In this document: piece by piece, positions 16,956-25,287 of the stretch | Layout of the letters: the number at the start of each line of letters is the position of its first letter | How positions within the stretch are numbered: the first letter of the stretch is position 1 | Origin: Chlamydiia bacterium | Lineage (GTDB): Bacteria > Chlamydiota > Chlamydiia > Chlamydiales > 2-12-FULL-49-11 | Direction: 5' to 3' | Assembly (NCBI GenBank): GCA_022601435.1 | Contig: JAJACQ010000029.1 | Span: forward strand, 1-45,094 | DNA length: 45,094 bases | Made by a program: the position numbers and the translations under genes | The notes under the pieces: model-generated | Told to the model about the DNA's origin: nothing | What the model saw: the letters and a program-made list of their open reading frames with translations, nothing else | The model's database searches: none

Positions 16956-17375
16956 TTATGAAATGATTTTTAGGATGTCTTCTTTAGTAAAAAGTTTTCC
17001 TTCTTTGTGATTGATCCCTTCGCAATGATTGGCTTCATTATCCCAGGTCTTTTTATTTTTCATTACATCGTTCCAAAAGGGGTAGACACGGCATTGTTTT
17101 GGACGCGCCCCATATAGACTGCATTTATTTTCTTTTAGAAAAATGCAATCGTAAGTTTTTGAGTCTTCAATAAGAGAAATTTTATCGCCAATTTGTCTGC
17201 AGTATTTTTTGATCAATTCTTCTTTAGTCATTTTTAAGTGTCTTTTTAAATTTTCGATATCTTGATCTTCTAACCAAACATATCCAGGAGAGCCTGTACA
17301 GCAAGCACCGCAGCCGGTACATTTAAATTTTAGACCGTCGTCTATCCACATTGGTAATTTAGAATTTTTAGTCAT
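16956..17375 (-). CDS. YkgJ-family cysteine-cluster protein
   Basis: The 139-residue protein has the arrangement of the zinc- or iron-chelating CxxCxxCC family: CTGCGACCTGSPGYVW near residue 19, a middle cysteine in KKYCRQIG, CIFLKENKCSLY and ARPKQCRVYPFW. The bound metal and biochemical role of these proteins are poorly known. Its start overlaps the end of the metallophosphoesterase gene by 8 bp on the same strand, so the two form an operon. It converges on the 501-residue gene with an 18-bp gap of AT-rich sequence. Confidence 0.85.
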   Translation of the reverse strand: MTKNSKLPMWIDDGLKFKCTGCGACCTGSPGYVWLEDQDIENLKRHLKMTKEELIKKYCRQIGDKISLIEDSKTYDCIFLKENKCSLYGARPKQCRVYPFWNDVMKNKKTWDNEANHCEGINHKEGKLFTKEDILKIIS

Positions 17376-18150
17376 AGTACTTTATTTCTTGGTGGGTAAA
17401 TTTTTCGTCATCAAGTGTGATGATATGGTATTTAAATTGATCTGTGACGGTCACTTGTGAGCTATTAAATATATGAAGATTTTTTTCATTGCTATATTGA
17501 GTTTGGTGGGTGTGGCCATGCAGGAAGATAACTTCTTTTTCGGAGTTGAGTAAGATCTCTTTTAATTTTAAACCTCTAAAAAGTTGCCTGTGCTGTTTTG
17601 GTTCGAAAAAAGGAAAGTGATTTCCAATAATTACATTCTTAGAGCTATTTAATAGTGATTTTAGGGTTTGATCACTTGATTCGAGAAAGTGACCATTTGC
17701 TTTTCCAAATGAATTAATTGTTGTGTTGTCAATTAAAATAAGATCCCAATTCGGATGAATGTTTTCTATATGAAGTTTATCATTTGAAAATTGAGGAACA
17801 TTTAGATGTTTATAAAACTGTCTTTTTTTAAATGCTTTTTTGGTGTAGACGTCATGATTTCCAGGAATAATAAACACTTTGAATCCATAGTCTTGTGCTT
17901 TTGTGATAAAGTCTTTTGCTCTTGAAAATTCTTCAGGTTCAGAAATAGTTGTAAAGTCTCCGGTGATCACAAGAATATCTACATCTTCTTTCTTAAGCGA
18001 GGCTAAAAAAAGATCTAGGTGTTTTGTTATAAAGTAATTTCTACGCTTAAAGTAGGCATTTAAATAGCCCAGCCATTTTGAAGAAAGAAGGTGTGAGAAC
18101 TTCAAGCTTGGATTAAAAAAATGGATATCTGATATGTGTGCTATTTTCAT
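17368..18150 (-). CDS. Calcineurin-like metallophosphoesterase
   Basis: The 260-residue protein shows the ordered metal ligands of the superfamily: ISDIHFF at the N-terminus, VITGDFTT, IIPGNHDVY, IIGNHFPF and the final FLHGHTHQTQY. There is no signal peptide or membrane segment, so it acts in the cytosol. The substrate (nucleotide, lipid-linked or protein phosphate) cannot be told from sequence. It is the first gene of the pair with the YkgJ-like gene, whose start it overlaps. Confidence 0.9.
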   Translation of the reverse strand: MKIAHISDIHFFNPSLKFSHLLSSKWLGYLNAYFKRRNYFITKHLDLFLASLKKEDVDILVITGDFTTISEPEEFSRAKDFITKAQDYGFKVFIIPGNHDVYTKKAFKKRQFYKHLNVPQFSNDKLHIENIHPNWDLILIDNTTINSFGKANGHFLESSDQTLKSLLNSSKNVIIGNHFPFFEPKQHRQLFRGLKLKEILLNSEKEVIFLHGHTHQTQYSNEKNLHIFNSSQVTVTDQFKYHIITLDDEKFTHQEIKYYD

Positions 18151-18192
18151 AGTACAAATAATAGCTTAATATTTAGAAAAATTCAAACGTTG

Positions 18193-18567
18193 TTATGCAG
18201 CTTTTTTCCATGTTGTTTTAAAGTATTTTTTACTTAAATCAGAACTTTTTTGAGTTGATCCCTTTTGCCATGTTTTCATGGTTTTATTCATGTTTTCGTG
18301 ACCTGTTTTGGTGTATGGATTTTCTGCATCCATAGAACCGGGAGTTGTTCGCTTATGATGATGAGGTTTATTTTTTAAGTGCACGTGCTCTACTTGCTTT
18401 TTAAAATCTTTCAGCATTTCTTTTGCATTCTGAGCATTAAATGGCTTGATATCATAAATTCTTTGAAAGGTCGTATTCTTGTATTTGTCTTTTTTAACAT
18501 CAATTTGACTAAATTTTCGTAAAGCCTTGTTTTTAAGCTTTTTAAGTCTATTTGGTTTATTACCCAT
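18193..18567 (-). CDS. Small basic hypothetical protein
   Basis: The 124 residues are strongly basic (many Lys, plus a His/Lys cluster HLKNKPHHHKR in the middle) and unrelated to anything I recognise. There is no membrane segment. The composition suggests nucleic-acid binding or a secreted effector, neither of which is demonstrated. ATG 18567 is preferred: AAGG lies 9 nt upstream of it and directly abuts the alternative ATG at 18576. Confidence 0.65.
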   Translation of the reverse strand: MGNKPNRLKKLKNKALRKFSQIDVKKDKYKNTTFQRIYDIKPFNAQNAKEMLKDFKKQVEHVHLKNKPHHHKRTTPGSMDAENPYTKTGHENMNKTMKTWQKGSTQKSSDLSKKYFKTTWKKAA

Positions 18568-18631
18568 GATAACCATCCTTATTTCAATATTAACTATATA
18601 TATAGCTGAATAGGTGGCAAGAAAATATGAA

Positions 18632-19507
18632 TTAAACTTCTATGTTGTTAATACGAGCGAGGTTATAAAACCCTTTCATCACTTTATCGACTGATATAAG
18701 ACGTTCTTGAGCTCTGGGAATCCATTTTGGGGGTGTGATAAAAGAGCTTCTAAGCCAACCTGGTGTGTGAATAGAGGCAGGTCTTTTTTCTTTGGTAACG
18801 ACCAGGGTGGGAATTTGCAGATTTGAAGCAAGGTGGCAAAAATCGGAATCGGGTCCAATAAAAAAACCTGATTCATATAAAAGTTCAGCTCCCTTTGCTG
18901 AACATTCATCATCGAGGTAAAAAGGCTCAAATCCTAATTTTTCAAGTGTCTGTTTTATCTTCTCATATTTTTTAGAAATATTTTGTGAAGGATAAATAGC
19001 AACACGTTTTTTATATTTTCTATGGAGTAATTCTTTGGGAGGTAAAAGACCGTTGTTTTTAGAATGTTGGCGAACACAAAGAAGGGAGGCAATAGCCAAA
19101 GAAATATTTTCCACCATTGGAAGTGATTTATTAAATACGCGATCAAGAGGTGTAAGAGGTGGGTGCGTCATTTTTCGGTAATGTGGATAAAAGACAGATA
19201 GAAGAGGTTTATTAGTTGTTCTAAAATGGGCGATTAGTTCTTTACAAAATGGAGTGTTATCATATTGTAGAATTATAAGATCGTAGTTTGAAAATTCTTC
19301 AAAGATGGTTTCGTTTTCAGGGGGCGTAATTATATTGTGCGAGGGAAACCATTCATGTAGAGCTCGTATGCTTTTATGGTAAGTTGTAACTTCTGCACCT
19401 TCATATAGTAATCTATGTGATGCAACCATCATCATCAATCCATGATGTAATGAGGGGCCTGGAATTATAGCTACTCGCTTTTTTTCTCTTGAGTTCGACA
19501 GTGTCAT
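18632..19507 (-). CDS. GT-B-type glycosyltransferase, family 9 (heptosyltransferase)-like
   Basis: The 291-residue protein has an N-terminal Rossmann-like opening (KKRVAIIPGPSLHHGLMMM) and a second one at KKRVAIYPSQNISKKY. A family-9-like nucleotide-sugar motif, GFFIGPDSDFCHLASNLQIPT, lies near residue 230; its Asp/His spacing matches heptosyltransferases. The expected job is adding a sugar to lipopolysaccharide core or another glycan at the inner membrane, but acceptor and donor are unknown. There is no Shine-Dalgarno; a -10-like hexamer ends 6 nt before the ATG. The next gene, on the other strand, is another glycosyltransferase. Confidence 0.65.
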   Translation of the reverse strand: MTLSNSREKKRVAIIPGPSLHHGLMMMVASHRLLYEGAEVTTYHKSIRALHEWFPSHNIITPPENETIFEEFSNYDLIILQYDNTPFCKELIAHFRTTNKPLLSVFYPHYRKMTHPPLTPLDRVFNKSLPMVENISLAIASLLCVRQHSKNNGLLPPKELLHRKYKKRVAIYPSQNISKKYEKIKQTLEKLGFEPFYLDDECSAKGAELLYESGFFIGPDSDFCHLASNLQIPTLVVTKEKRPASIHTPGWLRSSFITPPKWIPRAQERLISVDKVMKGFYNLARINNIEV

Positions 19508-19513
19508 AAATTC

Positions 19514-19542
19514 ATTTTATAAAAAAACAGGATTCTTGAAAA
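19514..19542 (-). promoter_or_regulatory. Putative promoter for a leaderless GT9-like transcript
   Basis: On the minus strand, TTTTCA (19542-19537), a 17-nt spacer and TAAAAT (19519-19514) end 6 nt before the ATG. Transcription would begin at or next to the start codon. Confidence 0.4.
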
Positions 19543-19615
19543 GGATTGAAAGTAATTTAAAATACTTAAAAATTAAAGTGATGATATTATATACTTTTTC
19601 AATTTGGAGAAACTT

Positions 19616-20374
19616 ATGAAAAAAACACTCTTACTTCTCTCTTTATTTTGTGTGATTTTTGCAAAAGAATTTAACTATGCTCCTGAAATAAAAAACCCCA
19701 ACGACGAAAAATCTATTGTTATTGTGATTCCTTCTTATAATAACAGGGAATATCTCAAGGACAATTTACAAAGTGTCTTTTGTCAAAACTACAAAAACTT
19801 CAGAGTAATTTATACAAATGACGCGTCAACGGATGAAACAGGTAGATTAGTAAAGGAATACATCCTTAAATATGGACAAGATGTAAATGTTACGCTTATT
19901 GAAAATGAGGAAAATAAAGGCGCGCTTTATAATTTGTATCACATGATATATTCATGTAAGGATGATGAGATTATTTTGATCTTAGATGGTGATGATAAAC
20001 TTTTTCATGAAAATGTATTAGAAAGGATTAATCGCGCTTATCAAGATGAGCGTGTGTGGATGACGTATGGCATGGATGTTGGTACAAAAAAAAGCTCAGG
20101 GCATAGCAAGCCTACGTTACTGAGTGTATTAAAAGAGGGAAATCATAGGAAACTAAGATATCGATGGAGTCATCCTCGAACTTTTTATGCTGGGTTATTT
20201 AAACAGATACCTCTTGATCGATTGCAATATGAGGAAGAGTTTTATCATGTCGCTAATGATGTGGCTATTGGTTTGTTTTTATTAGACTTGGCGCGTGAAC
20301 ATGTTTTTTATATAAAAGATGTTCTTTATGTCTACAATATGGAAAATCCAAATAATGACTACAAAAAAAATTAA
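19616..20374 (+). CDS. Family 2 glycosyltransferase with an N-terminal signal peptide
   Basis: The 252-residue protein begins with a clear Sec-type signal (MKKTLLLLSLFCVIFA, likely cut before KE). A GT-A/GT2 domain follows: IVIVIPSYNNREYLKDNL, YTNDASTDETG, ENKGALYN and the metal motif LILDGDD. The later GT2 ED-like region appears as NDVAIGLFLLD. GT2 enzymes normally face the cytosol because nucleotide sugars are there, so an exported one is odd. It could act outside the cell, or the segment could be an uncleaved anchor. ATG 19616 has GGAG 6 nt upstream; the TTG at 19604 overlaps that site. Confidence 0.85.
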   Translation: MKKTLLLLSLFCVIFAKEFNYAPEIKNPNDEKSIVIVIPSYNNREYLKDNLQSVFCQNYKNFRVIYTNDASTDETGRLVKEYILKYGQDVNVTLIENEENKGALYNLYHMIYSCKDDEIILILDGDDKLFHENVLERINRAYQDERVWMTYGMDVGTKKSSGHSKPTLLSVLKEGNHRKLRYRWSHPRTFYAGLFKQIPLDRLQYEEEFYHVANDVAIGLFLLDLAREHVFYIKDVLYVYNMENPNNDYKKN

Positions 20375-20452
20375 AAGAGCAGATATGGTTTAGGCGCTAT
20401 ATCTGGAAACTTAAACCACTTGAGGGTCTTGCTTCGAAAAGTGATTTTACTA

Positions 20453-21232
20453 TCAATTGTAAAAAGACTGCTTCTTCTTTCCTGTGATCTCAGAAGCGAT
20501 TTTAACAGCATCTCTTTGTGAAAGGTGTTTTAAAAGCTTTTTCATTAAAAGCTCATCTTCAATTTTAAGTTTAGAAGGAGCTTTATTTCCTTTAACTAAG
20601 ACGCAGATTTCCCCGCGTGTTAGTGATTCTTCAAAGTCAGAAGCAGAATCAGAAGTGACTTTTATAAGAGACTCATGAATCTTAGAAAGTTCTTTTGCAA
20701 CAAACACGTCACAATCTTTTGGAAATTGAGCAATTGTCTTAAGAATTCTTTTGGGCGACTCAAAAAAAATAGAGACACCTATATATGAAAGAATAGATTC
20801 GATGAGTTCTTTTTTTTCTTTTTCTTTTTTAGGGAAAAAACCAAGAAATTGAAACTTTTCGAACTCAAGACCAGAGAGCGCAAGTGCTGTTGGAATAGAG
20901 CATGCACCAGGAAGTGAGTTTACTTTTATATCTGCCTCATGACATTTTGCTATAAGGTGTGTGCCTGGATCATTGATTGCAGGTGTTCCAGCGTCTGATA
21001 CTAAGCAAATCTTTAAATCATTTTTTAGATCATCAAGAATTTTTTCTTCCAAAGCTCTTTCTTTTTCTTTATAGAAGGAAATAAGTTTTTTTTTGATGTT
21101 ATAGTGGTTTAAAAGATGAATAGTTTTTCTTGTATCTTCGCATAAAATATAATCACATTCAGACAAAATATCTATAGCGCGGAAAGTAATATCTTTTAAA
21201 TTACCTATAGGAGTTGGTACGAGAAATAACAT
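20453..21232 (-). CDS. rsmI: 16S rRNA (cytidine-1402-2'-O)-methyltransferase
   Basis: The 259-residue protein of the tetrapyrrole methylase fold has the RsmI pattern: LVPTPIGNLKDITFRA at the start, CEDTRKTIHLL, VSDAGTPAINDPG, LPGACSIPTALALSG and FFESPKRI. It methylates the ribose of C1402 in the ribosomal P site using SAM. It is slightly shorter than E. coli RsmI (286). The ribosome binding site is weak (AGG 7 nt upstream). The tRNA-Cys gene lies 18 bp upstream on the same strand and may share a transcript. Confidence 0.95.
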   Translation of the reverse strand: MLFLVPTPIGNLKDITFRAIDILSECDYILCEDTRKTIHLLNHYNIKKKLISFYKEKERALEEKILDDLKNDLKICLVSDAGTPAINDPGTHLIAKCHEADIKVNSLPGACSIPTALALSGLEFEKFQFLGFFPKKEKEKKELIESILSYIGVSIFFESPKRILKTIAQFPKDCDVFVAKELSKIHESLIKVTSDSASDFEESLTRGEICVLVKGNKAPSKLKIEDELLMKKLLKHLSQRDAVKIASEITGKKKQSFYN

Positions 21233-21250
21233 TTATAAACCTAAAAAATA

Positions 21251-21321
21251 AGGTGGCACCCAGATTCGAACTGGGGATAGAGGCTTTGCAGGCCCCTGCC
21301 TTACCACTTGGCCATGCCACC
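21251..21321 (-). tRNA. tRNA-Cys (anticodon GCA)
   Basis: The 71-nt gene folds as a cloverleaf with acceptor stem GGTGGCA/TGCCACC, anticodon loop CTGCAAA and T-arm CCCAGTTCGAATCTGGG. The discriminator base is U, the identity element for cysteine tRNAs. CCA is not encoded (TTA follows). Confidence 0.95.
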
Positions 21322-21430
21322 CAAATGAGAAATAAATAGTATAGCAAACTTTTACTAATATCGGCAATGAAAGAGTTTTATAAAATAATTATTTTAATAA
21401 ATCTTGTGCTCATCATAAAAGATCTTTTGC

Positions 21431-21459
21431 TTTTCATCCTATTGTCAATTTAGTATACT
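21431..21459 (+). promoter_or_regulatory. Putative promoter for a leaderless VTT-domain gene transcript
   Basis: TTTTCA (21431-21436), a 17-nt spacer and TATACT (21454-21459) lie 7 nt before the ATG at 21467; no Shine-Dalgarno is present. Confidence 0.45.
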
Positions 21460-21466
21460 AGATAGC

Positions 21467-22171
21467 ATGAAACAAGTAAAAAATAGATTAAAACCAGTGT
21501 TTCTGGCTGGTGGTTTTGGGCTCTTTATGGCTGCATTATACTTTGTAGGCGCTTTTGAATACTTTAAATGGTCGGTGTGGAAGGAAATCCACATGGATAT
21601 TAAAGAATTTGTTACTATATATCCCTTAAAGGCCTTTATCCTTGCCATAGGGCTTTATTTAATAGCTTTGTTAACCTTCTTACCAGGTATGCTCTTATTT
21701 GATCTCGTAATAGGATATATGTTCCCTAAAGTAGCTGGAATGTTGATTATTATGACAGGCTCTGTCATTGGCGCATTAATCATAGTGTTTGCGTGTAGAT
21801 TTGGATTCAAAAATTATTTATTAAAAGATGACAATAAATTACTTCAAAAGATAAAAACAGGTTTTTCAGAAAATGAAACTCTTTACTTGCTCTTTTTAAG
21901 GTTTGTACCATTTTTTCCTTTTGCTCTTGTATCAGCGGCTTTATCGACGCTTAAAGTTTCTTATAAAAAAATTGCTATTACAACGTTTTTCGGGATGCTT
22001 CCAATAGCCTTTATTTTAACAACAGTTGGAAATTCGCTTGGAGATTTAATGAAGCTTGATCACATGCCTCATCTATCAGAGCTTTTATCTCCAACAATGA
22101 TGGCAGCATTATGCGGGCTGTGTGGATTATCTCTGTTGCCGATTTTACTGAAAAAATTCGCCAAAAACTAG
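21467..22171 (+). CDS. TVP38/TMEM64-family (VTT domain) membrane protein
   Basis: The 234-residue protein has about five hydrophobic segments. The central region shows VTT-domain features: an early LPGMLLFDLVIGYMFP re-entrant-like segment, GALIIVFACRFGF, then LRFVPFFPFALVSAALS and the following polar loop KVSYKKIAITTFFG. Bacterial relatives (YdjX/DedA-like) are thought to move lipids or maintain the membrane, with no defined substrate for this one. It has no Shine-Dalgarno and a -10 hexamer 7 nt before the start. murF follows 85 bp later on the same strand. Confidence 0.85.
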   Translation: MKQVKNRLKPVFLAGGFGLFMAALYFVGAFEYFKWSVWKEIHMDIKEFVTIYPLKAFILAIGLYLIALLTFLPGMLLFDLVIGYMFPKVAGMLIIMTGSVIGALIIVFACRFGFKNYLLKDDNKLLQKIKTGFSENETLYLLFLRFVPFFPFALVSAALSTLKVSYKKIAITTFFGMLPIAFILTTVGNSLGDLMKLDHMPHLSELLSPTMMAALCGLCGLSLLPILLKKFAKN

Positions 22172-22222
22172 CCCTATTTAAAAAAGTATTAAAACAACGT
22201 CCCATCATTTTTTTAAGGAGAT

Positions 22223-22250
22223 TTGCAAAAAAGATGAGTTTGTATATGAT
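22223..22250 (+). promoter_or_regulatory. Putative promoter for a leaderless murF transcript
   Basis: TTGCAA (22223-22228), a 16-nt spacer and TATGAT (22245-22250) end 6 nt before the murF ATG. The nearest AAGGAG is 36 nt upstream of that ATG, too far to serve it. Confidence 0.4.
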
Positions 22251-22256
22251 TCATAT

Positions 22257-23531
22257 ATGCAAATACCTATTTCACAGATTGGAAAAATTTTAAGCCGTAT
22301 GACAGAATCGACAACAGTTATCAATTCTTACGCTATTGATTCTCGAAAAATCGAACCTGGATCACTTTTTTTTGCGCTGAAAGGTAAAAAATTTGATGGT
22401 CATGACTTTTTAGAAGATGTGGCAAGAAACGGCGCTTATGCTGCAGTTGTTGATAAAGACTATCAAGGGGCAGGTTATGGCCTGGAGCTGTTTTTTGTGG
22501 ATGATGTAAGAGATGCTCTTCAGCTGATTGCTAAAAAGATGCTCCAAGAAAAACAAATAAGAGTCATTGGTGTCACTGGATCTGTGGGAAAAACTACTAC
22601 TAAGGAAATGATCTATCATATCCTTTCTAAAAAGTTTAAAGTGCACGCAAATAAAGGAAGTCAAAATACTCAAGTAACACTTCCTTTAACAATTTTATCA
22701 GCTGTTGGTGATGAAGAGTTTTTATTACTTGAAATGGGAATGACTAAAAAAGGACATATTGCAAAGTTAGTAGAGATAGCCCCCCCTGAAATAGTTGTTT
22801 TAACTGAGATTACATACGTGCACAGTGAAAACTTTGAATCTTTAGAAGATATAGCTCAAGCAAAATCTGAGATTTTTTCAGTTAATACGAAATATTCGGT
22901 GATACATAAAAACTCAGCAAATTTTAATGCTATTTATAGAAATTGCCTCTCTCATAATATTTTATACCCCTCAAAGATTGATGTCATTTCTCCTTATAAA
23001 GAATCCCATCTTTCTCAAAATTTTGTTGCTGCTTATGAAGTAGCTAGATATTTAGGGATGGATGATAACCAAATTCGCCTAGCGGCACTTTCTATGGTGT
23101 CAAAAAAGGCGCCTCATCGTTTTGAGGTTATTAAAAGAGCTGGAGTTACTTTTATTGATGATAGTTATAACGCAAATCTATTATCCGTAACCGCTGCGTT
23201 AGAAAATTTACCAAAACCAAAAGAGGGTGGTAGGGTAATTTTTGTTTTTGGGCAAATGAGTGAATTAGGAAGTCAAAGTCCTATGTTTCATCAAATGGTC
23301 GCAAAAAAATCCGTAGATATATGCGATCTTGTTTTGTGTATAGGAATAGAAACAAAATCTATTGTTGAAGTGTTTGAAAAAAAAGGTAAATTTGCAAAAT
23401 ACTTCTTTGATTTTAGATCTTTGAAGGACGGATTATATGACAACATTAAACCAGGAGATGTTGTTTTAATTAAAGGGGCTAACTCTTTAAAATTATGGAA
23501 GTTGTTGGATGAAAGTCCAGCTATTGTATAA
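22257..23531 (+). CDS. murF: UDP-MurNAc-tripeptide:D-alanyl-D-alanine ligase
   Basis: The 424-residue Mur ligase has the ATP-binding loop GVTGSVGKTTTKEM (about residue 103). It also has the central substrate motifs LLEMGMTKKGHI and EITYVHSENF, and a C-terminal domain with FIDDSYNANLLSV. It adds the D-Ala-D-Ala (or equivalent) end to the stem peptide in the cytosol. The start gives MQIPISQIGKIL, matching the usual MurF N-terminus. No Shine-Dalgarno stands before it. It opens the peptidoglycan/division cluster and is followed by a lipoprotein gene, then mraY. Confidence 0.95.
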   Translation: MQIPISQIGKILSRMTESTTVINSYAIDSRKIEPGSLFFALKGKKFDGHDFLEDVARNGAYAAVVDKDYQGAGYGLELFFVDDVRDALQLIAKKMLQEKQIRVIGVTGSVGKTTTKEMIYHILSKKFKVHANKGSQNTQVTLPLTILSAVGDEEFLLLEMGMTKKGHIAKLVEIAPPEIVVLTEITYVHSENFESLEDIAQAKSEIFSVNTKYSVIHKNSANFNAIYRNCLSHNILYPSKIDVISPYKESHLSQNFVAAYEVARYLGMDDNQIRLAALSMVSKKAPHRFEVIKRAGVTFIDDSYNANLLSVTAALENLPKPKEGGRVIFVFGQMSELGSQSPMFHQMVAKKSVDICDLVLCIGIETKSIVEVFEKKGKFAKYFFDFRSLKDGLYDNIKPGDVVLIKGANSLKLWKLLDESPAIV

Positions 23532-23591
23532 ATATCTTGGAATTTAATATTTCTTAACTATTGTAGATCTATAAAGTATAGGGGATTTTCA

Positions 23592-24062
23592 ATGATAAGA
23601 AAAATACTATTAGGAGCGTGTGGTATAATGACTTTAGTTAGTGCTGGTTGCGGAATTAAGTTTGATAAAACAAAGTATTCAAAGGGAACTGTACGAGGTG
23701 CCTATTTTGAGTGGATTGAAATGGTGGAAAGATCAAAAGGCAATTCAGATGAAGTTGTTGATTTGTATGCTAAGGATGCTATTTTAATGCCTACTTTATC
23801 TCCTGATATCTACGAATCAAAAAAACAGATTCGAAATTATTTTAGGGATTTTCTATTATTAGAAGATCTAGAAGTTGATACTAAAGAATTAATCACAAAG
23901 CAATATGGTGATATTGCAATGAACACTGGCTTTTATGATTTTACATATACAAGCAATGGAAAAAAAGAAACGATAAAAGCGCGCTTTGATTTTTGGTACA
24001 AACGCGAAAATGGAAAATGGAAAATAGTCTTCCATCAATCATCTATGCTAATGAAAGACTAG
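23592..24062 (+). CDS. Putative lipoprotein with NTF2/SnoaL-like domain
   Basis: The 156-residue protein has a lipoprotein signal (MIRKILLGACGIMTLVSAGC, lipobox VSAGC with Cys at 20). The mature part has the feel of the SnoaL/DUF4440 NTF2-like fold: Y-F-x-W near the start, LYAKDAILMPTLSP, an alternating sheet region and a terminal WYKRENGKWKIVFHQSS. Such domains act as small-molecule pockets or enzymes, with no activity assignable here. GGGGA is 6 nt before the ATG. It sits between murF and mraY, where I would not expect an extra gene, so a link to the cell envelope is suggested by location and lipidation only. Confidence 0.75.
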   Translation: MIRKILLGACGIMTLVSAGCGIKFDKTKYSKGTVRGAYFEWIEMVERSKGNSDEVVDLYAKDAILMPTLSPDIYESKKQIRNYFRDFLLLEDLEVDTKELITKQYGDIAMNTGFYDFTYTSNGKKETIKARFDFWYKRENGKWKIVFHQSSMLMKD

Positions 24063-24082
24063 ATAAGTATGCTATAAATACC

Positions 24083-24111
24083 TTGAGTTTTATACTTTTG
24101 TTTTTTACACT
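24083..24111 (+). promoter_or_regulatory. Putative promoter for a leaderless mraY transcript
   Basis: TTGAGT (24083-24088), a 17-nt spacer and TACACT (24106-24111) end 6 nt before the mraY ATG at 24118; no Shine-Dalgarno precedes that ATG. Confidence 0.45.
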
Positions 24112-24117
24112 GAAAAC

Positions 24118-25284
24118 ATGTTTTTAGTTTTTCTAAAGTGGATGCAGGGATTTGATATAAGTGTTCCTCATTTGTTTTTTTATACCAGTTTTAAAATGTT
24201 AATGTCGGCGCTATCTAGCTTTGTTTTAACACTAGTTGTAGGAAAAGCTTTTATTGCAAAACTTGTCTCATTAAAAATTGGACATAAGGTAAGAGTGACT
24301 GATGTAGCCGTTCTTGCAGGAAGCTACAATAAGGAAAGTCAGATTCCCTCGATGGGAGGACTTTTGTTTATATTTACAATAATTACATCAAATTTATTGT
24401 GGATGGATATACAAAGTCCTTTTACTTTTTTATTTACATTTACATTAGTTTCAATGGGTTTGATTGGCTTTATTGATGACTATTTAAAAATCAGAAATAA
24501 AGGTGGTCTTTCAGCACGGGTGAAATTTTTAATGCAGATAGCCTGTGTTTTTTTTATTACACTGTATTTGCATAATGAAAGTTTTTCTCAAGCAATACAT
24601 AGTGTTATGAATTTTCATTCAATTGAATTAAAAAACACAGAAGTAACAGGATCATTACAATCATTCATGAGTCATATCTATATTCCATTTATGAAACATC
24701 CATTTATTATTGGTTCGTCAATGTTTACGTTTTTATTTTCCATGTTTGTTTTAATTGGTGGGATGAATGCGGTCAATTTGACAGATGGTTTAGATGGTTT
24801 AGCAACGGGCTGTATGCTTATGGTGGCGTTTGTTTTTGCAATCATTGCTTTTATTTCAAATCATGTTTTTGTTGCAGACTATTTAAACATTTTATACATC
24901 GAAGGTGCAGGAGATATTGCTATTTTTTTATCGTCATTAATTGGTGGATTACTTGGTTTTTTATGGTTTAATTCTTATCCAGCACAAGTGTTTATGGGGG
25001 ATACAGGATCATTAGCGCTTGGTGCAATCATTGGGTTAACATCAATTGTGTTAAGGCGGGAGTTTTTATTAGCCCTTGTTGGTGGGATTTTTGTAATTGA
25101 AACTTTGTCTGTTATTTTACAAATTTTTTGGGTTAGGTTTTTTAAGCGACGTCTTTTTTCGTGTACCCCCATTCATCATCATTTTGAAATTAAGGGATGG
25201 CATGAGAGTAAAATAGTCATTCGGTTTTGGATGATTGGTTTGGTTCTTTCTTTCTTAGGTTTGATTTCTTTAAAAGTGCAGTAG
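24118..25284 (+). CDS. mraY: Phospho-N-acetylmuramoyl-pentapeptide transferase
   Basis: The 388-residue polytopic enzyme forms lipid I. It shows the conserved loops in order: SMGGLLF, FIDDYLKIRNKGGLSAR, the catalytic NAVNLTDGLDGLATGC, MGDTGSLALGAIIG and PIHHHFEIKGWHE. About ten hydrophobic helices are visible. Length is somewhat above E. coli MraY (360) because of an insertion around residues 165-190. murD follows 3 bp after the stop, so the two are co-transcribed. Confidence 0.96.
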   Translation: MFLVFLKWMQGFDISVPHLFFYTSFKMLMSALSSFVLTLVVGKAFIAKLVSLKIGHKVRVTDVAVLAGSYNKESQIPSMGGLLFIFTIITSNLLWMDIQSPFTFLFTFTLVSMGLIGFIDDYLKIRNKGGLSARVKFLMQIACVFFITLYLHNESFSQAIHSVMNFHSIELKNTEVTGSLQSFMSHIYIPFMKHPFIIGSSMFTFLFSMFVLIGGMNAVNLTDGLDGLATGCMLMVAFVFAIIAFISNHVFVADYLNILYIEGAGDIAIFLSSLIGGLLGFLWFNSYPAQVFMGDTGSLALGAIIGLTSIVLRREFLLALVGGIFVIETLSVILQIFWVRFFKRRLFSCTPIHHHFEIKGWHESKIVIRFWMIGLVLSFLGLISLKVQ

Positions 25285-25287
25285 GAT

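Noticed and set aside
16938..16960. AT palindrome between the 501-residue gene and the YkgJ-like gene as a terminator
   Set aside because: It contains only A/T pairs, too weak to distinguish from background.
20386..20418. TGGTTTA/TAAACCA inverted repeat between the GT2 and rsmI genes as a terminator
   Set aside because: The stem is only 7 bp, the loop is long and no T-run follows.
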